64,000 nt of DNA from contig CAMCYP010000007.1 in NCBI GenBank assembly GCA_945885345.1, forward strand, positions 51,166 through 115,165. The letters are read 5' to 3'. The notes below the pieces were generated by a model, which was not told where the DNA came from, ran no database searches, and saw only the letters and a list, made by a program, of their open reading frames with translations. Position 1 is the first letter of the stretch. Each line of letters begins with the position of its first letter. Below, piece after piece: positions 57,081 through 64,000 of this stretch. The translations under genes and the position numbers were made by a program. The DNA is from Bordetella parapertussis (GTDB taxonomy: Bacteria; Pseudomonadota; Gammaproteobacteria; Burkholderiales; SG8-41).

Positions 57081-58928
57081 TTAATCAACAAGCCGCTGGC
57101 GATGCATTTCAAAAAACCGTTTGCTCGGATGCGCGTTTCCCCAGAGCCACAGATCGCAACCCGCATCCTTCAGGGGGCCGGGATCCTGCATCTGTGGCAA
57201 CCCGTCACCGTCAAGATATTCCATTATCTCCTCTGTCGCCGCCAGGATGTCTTTTGCGGTGTTTGCCCTGGGATAAATGCCCTCGCCCGCCAGCGCACGG
57301 ATATTGAACATCTTGGCACGGAATTCCGGCGTAAAAATTTCACGCAATTTGAGGTAGCGGCCTGCGCCTTTTGACCAGAAAGGCTTCAGAACAAACATGA
57401 CCCGGCTGTTCCAGGACTGTGCGTAATTCGACACGCAATTCACCAGCAGCGTCGGTGTGTGAAACGCAATCACGGCATTGGTCGGCCCCGAAGTCGTGCC
57501 CAGAAAAAACCGGGCATGGGACCATAGGTAAACATCCAGCATCTTTGAACGATAGGGGCTGTGCGCGAGGTCGATGGTCATTGGCATGTTCCGCAGGCGC
57601 GGCATCGAGGAATCCCCCATGCGCACCACCCAGCCCCCCGCCTCGTGGATGCGCCGGATGGCAGGCAGATAACTCTTGAGCGGTGCATTGCGGTGTTTCT
57701 GGATGTGGCCCCAGCCCTCACCATAAAATCCGCTGCTGCGCACATGCAGGGCAACGAACCAGGCACCAGGTGGCAAGCCCAATGCCTCCAGCCGGCCCCG
57801 CTCGAAGACCTTCATTGGCGCCGAGATCGAAAGAAGGGAATCCCGACCCTGCCGGTCCCATTCGATAAATGCCTGGGCCGCTGCGTCAGACCAGTCAACA
57901 GCCTGCCCTTGTTCATTCATATAGCAGTTGAATTGCTCACCGCAAATGCGCTGATACGGGAACAAACCGTCAATGAGCTCCGGATCATGGACTATGGTCA
58001 GATAGGGTTTCCAGCAATTCAGGAAATCGGGGTTGGAGATTTTGTCGCGCGGCGCGAGCAGCACCCAGTTGCAGTCTGGCCGCATGCCCAGTCGCTGCAT
58101 CTTGAGCAGCGCGTCGATCATCCCGATGTGCCCGATCTGGGTAACCCATTCATAGGACAGGATGCGCAGGGGCTTCAACGGATCATAACCCTGGAATTCG
58201 TGCAGCGCCTCGATCAAATACCGGGGAACATGATATTTCTTCGCCAGTTGCACCTGCTGCGCCATCGCAGCGCCAAACATCCTGATGCCTTTTTCCACAT
58301 TAGTGGCCCCGACCAGAAGCTGGCCGATGTGATGATAGGCGTCATAAAGATGCAGCTCCGGATCTCCGAGCAGATCCAGACTTCTTGGCGTCCAGAAATT
58401 TCGATCGTATCTTGCCGCCAGATTTTGATGAGCCATCGCATATCGCTGATCCAATGCGATGGCGTGAAGAATGAGGTTTTTGGCTGCGCTTTCGTCTCCG
58501 AAAACCAAATTCAAGAGCGCGAGGTTGTAGGCAACATCTGCGTTATTCGGCTCCAGCGTATACGCAAGCTCAAGAAGCGCACGGGAGGATTCGTATCGCC
58601 TGCAATACAATTCTGATCTGGCAACACCTGCCAATACGATATCCAGGCTAAAAAATCCAAAGCGGGCAGCCGACCTGAAGTTTGCCAAGGCCCCATCCGC
58701 ATCGCCCTTCAAAAGCCGGCAAAACGCCTTTGCGATTGCCCTGTATTTGGCCGGGAAAAATATAAATTCGCCTGCGACATAAAGCAGCATCAAGGCGAAG
58801 CCTTTTACAAAAAAAGCGGGAAGATCAAATCGCTTGTTCTGTATCTGCGTGGTCGTGGAGATCTCCAGCAGGATGTCAAAAGCTTTCCGCTGCAGCGCCC
58901 GGTTGAGAATTATTCTTGTGATTAACAC
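57081..58928 (-). CDS. TPR-containing glycosyltransferase-like protein (TIGR04372 type)
   Basis: A 615 aa protein starting at GTG (58926-58928), with AAGG upstream. A hydrophobic segment (FFVKGFALMLLYVAGEFIFF) lies near residue 40, then TPR-like helices (about residues 65-180, with ELAYTLEPNNADVAYNLALL). The C-terminal half (about 240-600) has ALHVRSSGFYGEGWGH, GGWVVRMGDSSMPRL, IDLAHSPYRSKMLDVYLWS and FFLGTTSGPTNAV, which match the putative glycosyltransferase family TIGR04372 as I recall it. A polysaccharide role is supported by context. Confidence 0.8.
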   Translation of the reverse strand: MLITRIILNRALQRKAFDILLEISTTTQIQNKRFDLPAFFVKGFALMLLYVAGEFIFFPAKYRAIAKAFCRLLKGDADGALANFRSAARFGFFSLDIVLAGVARSELYCRRYESSRALLELAYTLEPNNADVAYNLALLNLVFGDESAAKNLILHAIALDQRYAMAHQNLAARYDRNFWTPRSLDLLGDPELHLYDAYHHIGQLLVGATNVEKGIRMFGAAMAQQVQLAKKYHVPRYLIEALHEFQGYDPLKPLRILSYEWVTQIGHIGMIDALLKMQRLGMRPDCNWVLLAPRDKISNPDFLNCWKPYLTIVHDPELIDGLFPYQRICGEQFNCYMNEQGQAVDWSDAAAQAFIEWDRQGRDSLLSISAPMKVFERGRLEALGLPPGAWFVALHVRSSGFYGEGWGHIQKHRNAPLKSYLPAIRRIHEAGGWVVRMGDSSMPRLRNMPMTIDLAHSPYRSKMLDVYLWSHARFFLGTTSGPTNAVIAFHTPTLLVNCVSNYAQSWNSRVMFVLKPFWSKGAGRYLKLREIFTPEFRAKMFNIRALAGEGIYPRANTAKDILAATEEIMEYLDGDGLPQMQDPGPLKDAGCDLWLWGNAHPSKRFFEMHRQRLVD

Positions 58929-58946
58929 TTCACGTTGCCTTCAGGA

Positions 58947-59480
58947 TTATTGTTTTTCCGACAGCCAGGCCTGAATCTGCCTGTCCAGCTTCGACCGGTA
59001 GGCATCAACCCCGCTCGCGCCCTCGAGGGGCGCAAACTTTGCGTATTCCGTGGCATTCGGAATGAACGGTCCGTTGGTCACTTCATGGAAAACGATGTGT
59101 TCGGAACGGACCACGATGGTGTGGAAACGGAAGGTATCCAGCCGGTAGTAAAAAGCATGGTCCCGGGAAAAACGGATGACCTTCTCGATTTCCCCATCGT
59201 CCCTGAATACGACGATATCCGCACTGCCCTCGACGAGGTGAAAGGATTCGCATTTGTTCGCATGCCGGTGCGGGCAAATATACGAGTCGCGCCCGATGAG
59301 GATGATCATTTCCTGGATCGCGGCCGCATTGTCCTTGTGGGCGCAAATCCGCGCCCGGCGCTTGGGACTGTCGGCCGCCATCTGTGCCAGGCGGCCAAGC
59401 GCCGGGCGCGTCAGGGATATGATTTCGTCCGAGCAAACCAGAACTTCTCCCGATTTCACCAGCAAGCCGTCACTTGTCAT
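58947..59480 (-). CDS. WbuC family cupin metalloprotein
   Basis: A 177 aa cupin from the second of two adjacent ATGs (59478-59480), six bases after GGAG. The family core is RARICAHKDNAAAIQEM, then the metal ligands in YICPHRHANKCESFHLVEG, YYRLDTFRFHTIVVRSEH and VFHEVTNGPF. WbuC proteins occur in O-antigen clusters, but their reaction is not established. It overlaps the end of the upstream methyltransferase gene by eleven bases. Confidence 0.88.
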   Translation of the reverse strand: MTSDGLLVKSGEVLVCSDEIISLTRPALGRLAQMAADSPKRRARICAHKDNAAAIQEMIILIGRDSYICPHRHANKCESFHLVEGSADIVVFRDDGEIEKVIRFSRDHAFYYRLDTFRFHTIVVRSEHIVFHEVTNGPFIPNATEYAKFAPLEGASGVDAYRSKLDRQIQAWLSEKQ

Positions 59481-60708
59481 CATGGACTCCGGCAAGATTG
59501 AATGTTGGGATGAATTTGCCGCCGCGCCCGAAAAAGCCCGCCAGCGACTGCCGCACCCGGCGTTCGGTATCCGGGGCCAGCGTGGAGAGACAGGTTGTTA
59601 CCGCCGAGTCCATCAAATACTCCGAGGTACGGATGCAAAGGCCGGTGCCGGGCATGTACAAACCGGCCTTGGCCGGACTATCGTCAATGACGCAATCAAA
59701 TAGATCCTCGATGCCGTAAAAATTGATGTATTTGGCAGCATGGTGGCCAGCGCCAAAAACTGCCAGCCGTTCGCCACCGGCAAGCAGGTTTTCCAGTTCG
59801 ATGCGCAGACCGTGCTTTCTGACGGCAAATCCATTGGTGAACCCCGAGAATTTTTCGCGAACTCCGGCCGACATGGCCGCGGCCGTGTTGTTTCCGGACG
59901 CATCGCGCCCATCACCGATTCGAATGATGGCCACAAGGGCATCTTCGTAAGCATAGGGGTATCGGCCAATGTCCACCAATGTTGCACCTGTCCGGGAAAC
60001 CAGATCCGTCAATGAATCCACCGTAAAGTAGGTGAAATGGTCTTCCCAAATCAAGGCATGATTTCCTGCGGCAAGCATTTTTTCCGCATCCGGGACTTCA
60101 ATGACGATGTATCCGCCCGGCCGCACCAGACCGGTAACCGATTTCAGAAATGCGATGGCTGATTCGGCGTGCTCCAGGATGAATCGGGCCGATACAACAT
60201 CAACCGCGCCGGTCGCGCCCTTGATCCTGCTGATGGTCTGTGGATCCGTCAGCAGCGACTGGATGGTTTCCAGTCCGGCATCATTCCTCCATCCCGGCAG
60301 TGACGAGTAGTCGACCGGACTGACGTTTCCGCCGGCATCGCGGGCCAGAAGGCCGAGAAGGTCATTGTCGATGTAGGAAAGTCCCAGAAAGCGGGTATTG
60401 CCGTCCACACCGTCCAGTTCTGCAAGCTTCGCCGCCACGGCCGGCAGATGATCCCGGGGTTCACGAAACCGTATCGCCGGAAATTTTGTCTGCAGCATGT
60501 CGAGCGGGAACCGGTCGACCAGTTGCATGACGCCGCATTGCGTGCAATGCCCCAGGCTCAGGTCGGCGGTCGGGACTGCATCCCGTGACCGGGCGGCAAT
60601 TTCAAACCGGGTCGACAGGGGCTGTTTGCCGAACGACAGTGCCGTTTCCAGTTCAGCAGAACCGCAAACCGTGCAGCGGGCTGCGCTTGCAGGAGGTTGA
60701 CGCATCAT
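59470..60708 (-). CDS. methyltransferase-family protein with degenerate SAM motif
   Basis: A 412 aa protein with the layout of sugar C-methyltransferases. An N-terminal zinc-binding pair of motifs (CTVCGS, CTQCGV) comes first. The central methyltransferase-like region has VDVVSARFILEHAESAIAFL and LVRPGGYIVIEVPDAE. The C-terminal Rossmann-like domain has AVFGAGHHAAKYINFYG. The expected SAM loop (E-x-G-x-G) is replaced by FLGLSYIDNDLLGLL near residue 108. It may bind SAM weakly or have another role. It lies eight bases after the canonical paralogue. Confidence 0.78.
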   Translation of the reverse strand: MMRQPPASAARCTVCGSAELETALSFGKQPLSTRFEIAARSRDAVPTADLSLGHCTQCGVMQLVDRFPLDMLQTKFPAIRFREPRDHLPAVAAKLAELDGVDGNTRFLGLSYIDNDLLGLLARDAGGNVSPVDYSSLPGWRNDAGLETIQSLLTDPQTISRIKGATGAVDVVSARFILEHAESAIAFLKSVTGLVRPGGYIVIEVPDAEKMLAAGNHALIWEDHFTYFTVDSLTDLVSRTGATLVDIGRYPYAYEDALVAIIRIGDGRDASGNNTAAAMSAGVREKFSGFTNGFAVRKHGLRIELENLLAGGERLAVFGAGHHAAKYINFYGIEDLFDCVIDDSPAKAGLYMPGTGLCIRTSEYLMDSAVTTCLSTLAPDTERRVRQSLAGFFGRGGKFIPTFNLAGVHDDK

Positions 60709-60716
60709 TCCGGGGA

Positions 60717-61985
60717 TTACTGGCCCAGCAATTTGGCCGCCCCTGCCAGATCGATGACTTTCGGCTCAGGCAACGGCAGGATGAAACAACCGCCTGCCTT
60801 CAGGTAATCCAGGTTCCTCTTGATGATCGGCATCGCATAGACCCAGGCCAGGATGACGATCGCCTTCGGCTTGTGCTCGAGAATTTTTTCCGAAGGAAAT
60901 ACTTCGATATGGGCTCCCGGGCTGTACATGCCGTACTTGATGGGGTTGTCATCGTAGATTTTCTCCAGGATGCCTTCCAGCTCGAAGTTGTAAAGCAGCG
61001 TGGTGGTCGTGGTTGATGCACCGTAGCCGGCGATTCCTGTCATGTCGCCGGAAATCCCGCGCAAAAAATCCAGCGTGGCGTTCTTGCAGGCCACGATGCG
61101 GCGGGCGTATGCCTTGTATACGTCGATGCGGTCATAGCCCTTTGCCTTTTCGTCGGCCATCAACGCCGTCAGGGCCGCCGACTGCTGCCGGGTGCCTGTG
61201 CTTTTGACCTGGACAAACCCCCTGATCGAACCGCCCTTGGTCGCTATGCGCTCGACGTCGAACAGGCTCAAGTCCAGGGAATTGAAAAAACGCTCCAGCG
61301 GATTCAGCGTGTGATACGAAACATGCTCATGGTAAATCGTATCGAACACCATGTTCTCCACCATGTCCGGCAGATAGGACACTTCAAAAACAAATACGCC
61401 ATCGTCGGTCAGGATGTTGCGGATGCCGGCGGTAATGTCGTGCAGGTTATCGGCGTGCGCATAGACATTGTTGGCACAGACCAGGCTGGCTTTGCCGTGA
61501 GATGCAAGGATTTTCCCGGAAAGGGCCGAACTGAAAAAGTCAGCTATCGTCGGCACGCCGCGCTCATTGGCATGTTGCGATACGGCCGCGGACGCATCCA
61601 CGCCGAGCACCCGGTGCCCCAATGCCTTGAATTCGTTCAGCAGGGAGCCATCGTTGCTGCCGATTTCAAAAATGAATTTCGGCGTCGATAGACCGAGCTT
61701 CTCCACCACATGCGCAGCGTATTTCCTGAAATGTTCGACCAGGCCGAGGGAATGGGAGGTCTTGTAGGTGTAGTTGCCGAACAGGATGTTGGGATCAACG
61801 ACATCGAGGTTCTGCAGGTGTGCGCAGTCTGCACAGATGTACACGTCCAGCGGGAAAAGATCCTGATGGACATTTTTGTCCGCAACAAAAGCATCACCGA
61901 TGGGTGAAGGTTTCATCGGTATCGCCAATGGCAGGGATTTTGATCCGCAAAGGCGGCAGGTTTCACGACGTTTGAGACTGTTCAT
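60717..61985 (-). CDS. class I SAM C-methyltransferase of the sugar-modifying type
   Basis: The 422 aa protein has the three-part layout of NDP-sugar C-methyltransferases such as TylC3. These are a zinc-binding N-terminal domain (CRLCGS, CADCAHLQN), a SAM domain with FIFEIGSNDGSLLNEFKALG (about residue 105) and SLVCANNVYAHADNLHDI, and a C-terminal domain with IAGYGASTTTTTLLYNF. The family methylates a carbon of a keto-sugar nucleotide. The sugar here is not known. It is part of the minus-strand unit, 22 bases after the SDR gene. Confidence 0.9.
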   Translation of the reverse strand: MNSLKRRETCRLCGSKSLPLAIPMKPSPIGDAFVADKNVHQDLFPLDVYICADCAHLQNLDVVDPNILFGNYTYKTSHSLGLVEHFRKYAAHVVEKLGLSTPKFIFEIGSNDGSLLNEFKALGHRVLGVDASAAVSQHANERGVPTIADFFSSALSGKILASHGKASLVCANNVYAHADNLHDITAGIRNILTDDGVFVFEVSYLPDMVENMVFDTIYHEHVSYHTLNPLERFFNSLDLSLFDVERIATKGGSIRGFVQVKSTGTRQQSAALTALMADEKAKGYDRIDVYKAYARRIVACKNATLDFLRGISGDMTGIAGYGASTTTTTLLYNFELEGILEKIYDDNPIKYGMYSPGAHIEVFPSEKILEHKPKAIVILAWVYAMPIIKRNLDYLKAGGCFILPLPEPKVIDLAGAAKLLGQ

Positions 61986-62007
61986 TTCAGTACCGTTACC
62001 ATTTCAA

Positions 62008-62745
62008 TTAAAGCAATTCTTCCGGCCAGACCACCGATACGCCGCCATCCACGTACAGGTTCTGGCCGGTGATGAATGATGATTGTCCGCTGCACAGGAA
62101 TGCGATTGTATTGGCGCACTCCCCGGCTGTTCCCATCCTTTGCAGCGGCACCAGCTTTTTGTATTTGTCCATCTTCGCCTTGTCGCCGAGATAAACGTGT
62201 TTCGACTCTTCCTTCAGGTAAGTCAAAGGCGAAATCGCATTGATGCGGATGCCCTTCGCGCCGAGGCTGACCGCGTAATAACGGACAAGGGCATTCAATC
62301 CGGCCTTGGCCACATGATAGTCAAGAGGCTGGGATGACCCCACGTAATCACCGTAGACCGAGCTGACCACTGCGATGGCCTTGTCGCCCTCCGCAACAAA
62401 GTCATCGGCAAATGCATTGATCAAGTCACTGGTGGCAGTAAGCGATACGGCAATCTCGTTGGCGAGGGTTTTTTCGGCACCGCGGTAACGCTGGCAAAAA
62501 ACAAGATAACTTATTTTCCCGTTTTCCCCGACGATGTCAGCCGCCAGCACCCGCGCGGAATCGGCTGAAAATTTTTCCAGATCGACCGGAAAGTGGCGGA
62601 TGTTGCTGAATTCATCGGCAAACGCAGGACGGTTTCTCGACACGATCGCGACCCGGTGGCCGCGTTCCGCGTACATGCGCGAAACGACCTTCCCCAGGCC
62701 GGAACTACCACCGACCACGACGACGTTAATGGCTGATTCAGTCAT
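62008..62745 (-). CDS. short-chain dehydrogenase/reductase
   Basis: A 245 aa classical SDR from the ATG at 62743-62745. The cofactor site is VVVVGGSSGLGKVVSRMYA, the catalytic serine lies in AVVSSVYGDYVG, and the YxxxK motif is DYHVAKAGLNALV. The C-terminus has NTIAFLCSGQSSFITGQNLYVDGG. The sequence resembles FabG-like enzymes. Placement among sugar-modifying genes suggests reduction or oxidation of a sugar intermediate, but this is inference. It is ten bases downstream of the acyltransferase gene. Confidence 0.88.
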   Translation of the reverse strand: MTESAINVVVVGGSSGLGKVVSRMYAERGHRVAIVSRNRPAFADEFSNIRHFPVDLEKFSADSARVLAADIVGENGKISYLVFCQRYRGAEKTLANEIAVSLTATSDLINAFADDFVAEGDKAIAVVSSVYGDYVGSSQPLDYHVAKAGLNALVRYYAVSLGAKGIRINAISPLTYLKEESKHVYLGDKAKMDKYKKLVPLQRMGTAGECANTIAFLCSGQSSFITGQNLYVDGGVSVVWPEELL

Positions 62746-62755
62746 GTCGTTCCAT

Positions 62756-64000
62756 TCATTTGGGATTTCTGCCGGGCAAGGCTTCCGCTTCCCCCTTGAG
62801 AATCGCTGCCCCGAGCGCATTATCCACCACAACCTTCGCGGCTGATGCAGTCAGGTGGCCATAATCCCATGCAACAACGTCCTGCACCCAGTTGTCGCCA
62901 ACGCCGGTCCTGCAGCCTTCCGCATTGCAGAAGACGTCTTTTAATGACAGATAACTGAAGCTTTGCGGGTATTTTAATCCCCGCATCCGCGAATCCATTT
63001 CGAGCGAAGCCGGATTTATCGCTGCAAAAGTTCTTTCGGGTATCAGTTTCCCCTTGGTCACGAATTCCTTCAGCAGTACATCCGGAAGATTGATGGTCCA
63101 GGAAGGAACTTCGCCGACCAGTACCACCCTTTTTGCCCCCAGGGTCGATACGTACGAAAACCGGTCCGAAAGATAGTCAATGAACGTGGGCCATTTGGCA
63201 TTGTTCCGGAAGTAATTTTTTTCCACGTGGGACCAGAAAGAATCGATGACCAATATGTCGGGTTTTATCGATTGAACGGCCTCAAACGTCTTGCGGCTGT
63301 ATTGCTGGCAGCCTGCATCCAGTACGTCGTCGCTGAACAGTGAACAGGCCCCGGAACTGATCTGGTAGTAGTTAAAGCCATGGGAAGCCGCCCATGGCCT
63401 GAGGCCGAGGGAAAGCGAGGCGGAGTGCGAATCGCCTATCAACAGGATGGATTTCCGTGCCTGCCCTGCAGGGGTCGGAGGAATGCATTTGTTGTTCAAA
63501 TAGAAATCAAAATTTTTGTCGGGTGGCATCTGGAAACACACGTATCCACCTTGCGCCGACAGTTCCCGTGGCCCGTTTTTCTTTGCGGCCGTCAGTTTGT
63601 TGATCAGGAAATCGTCCCCGCCCAGTCTCAGCGAAGCAAAGCCGCCGGTCTTGTAGGTAACGAAACCAATCATGGCAACGACAGCCATCGCCAACGCCAG
63701 TCCGATCGTCTTCCGCCGCCTGTGCCCGCCGAACCGCAGCGGCTGCTCGATGAAACGGTAGGTCAGCCACGACAACACGATCGCCACCACGAGCGCGGCG
63801 CCGCGTGCCGCCGCCGATGGATAGTCGCTGGACACGATGCCCAGATAAACCAGGATGACCCAGTGCCAGAGGTAGAGCGGGTAGCTGATCTTCCCCACCC
63901 ACACCAGCACCCGCTTCGACAGCAGTTGCCGGTTCAGTTCCGCCTGCGGCCCGGCCCAGATCATCAGCGCAGCCCCCAGCGTCGGCAATAGCGCCCACTT
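62756..64000 (-). CDS. acyltransferase with SGNH domain, OafA/YrhL family (5' end beyond window)
   Basis: The frame is open to the right edge, so 414 C-terminal residues are seen. Residues near the edge are the last helices of an Acyltransferase_3 membrane domain (KISYPLYLWHWVILVYLGI, a long hydrophobic helix, LTYRFIEQPLRF). One more membrane helix is followed by a periplasmic SGNH esterase-like domain with ILLIGDSHSASLSLGL and the DYGHLTASAA Asp-His pair. Such proteins O-acetylate surface polysaccharides. This is the first visible gene of the minus-strand unit. Confidence 0.9.
   Translation of the reverse strand, partial: KWALLPTLGAALMIWAGPQAELNRQLLSKRVLVWVGKISYPLYLWHWVILVYLGIVSSDYPSAAARGAALVVAIVLSWLTYRFIEQPLRFGGHRRRKTIGLALAMAVVAMIGFVTYKTGGFASLRLGGDDFLINKLTAAKKNGPRELSAQGGYVCFQMPPDKNFDFYLNNKCIPPTPAGQARKSILLIGDSHSASLSLGLRPWAASHGFNYYQISSGACSLFSDDVLDAGCQQYSRKTFEAVQSIKPDILVIDSFWSHVEKNYFRNNAKWPTFIDYLSDRFSYVSTLGAKRVVLVGEVPSWTINLPDVLLKEFVTKGKLIPERTFAAINPASLEMDSRMRGLKYPQSFSYLSLKDVFCNAEGCRTGVGDNWVQDVVAWDYGHLTASAAKVVVDNALGAAILKGEAEALPGRNPK

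Overview
The window looks like a chromosomal segment of a GC-rich betaproteobacterium. No gene names the organism, but several gene orders point there: yqgE-ruvX-pyrR-pyrB-pyrC-like, pcm-tolC facing waaA, and glnA-DUF4124-ntrB-ntrC, together with a TPP riboswitch ahead of thiC. No rRNA, tRNA, transposase, integrase or CRISPR array was seen. No stretch longer than about 300 bases lacks a gene.

Bases 1-46,900 are mostly housekeeping. In order they hold: a truncated YfcG-type glutathione transferase; cca, an NDUFA9-like reductase and a soluble lytic transglycosylase; ilvA divergent from rpiA; a polyphosphate neighbourhood (phoU, ppx, sixA, a CYTH-CHAD protein and ppk1); yggX, argA and rsmE; trkA-trkH; phrB; the yqgE-ruvX-pyrR-pyrB-pyrX run; prlC, a DUF4124-glutaredoxin protein, xth and gor; the nitrogen regulon glnA-DUF4124-ntrB-ntrC with a readable sigma-54/NtrC control region; a rhodanese and uppP; a MacAB-like efflux system with separate ATPase and permease genes; thiC; and pcm-tolC, waaA and waaC.

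Bases 46,900-64,000 are a surface-polysaccharide region built from two convergent transcription units. The plus-strand unit is cysC-rfbB-rfbD paralogue-[four-helix-bundle gene between octamer repeats]-rfbA-rfbC-rfbD and makes dTDP-L-rhamnose. CysC would make PAPS. The minus-strand unit runs from the right edge inward: an acyltransferase with an SGNH domain, an SDR, two C-methyltransferase-family proteins, a WbuC cupin, a TIGR04372-like glycosyltransferase, a domain-inverted HldE-like protein, a sugar-1-phosphate nucleotidyltransferase, a PAPS-dependent sulfotransferase on an AT-rich stretch, and a family 2 glycosyltransferase. Most of its junctions are 4-41 bases or overlap. The combination suggests a rhamnose-containing, possibly sulfated, acylated and C-methylated glycan that uses an unusual activated sugar. 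This is the best candidate here for an undescribed system.

A second theme is a family of short tandem repeats (consensus octamer AATCACYT / GGTGATTA, with a heptad variant) at six intergenic sites. Several are arranged as opposed arrays that could fold into long hairpins, and two flank the four-helix-bundle gene inside the rhamnose operon.
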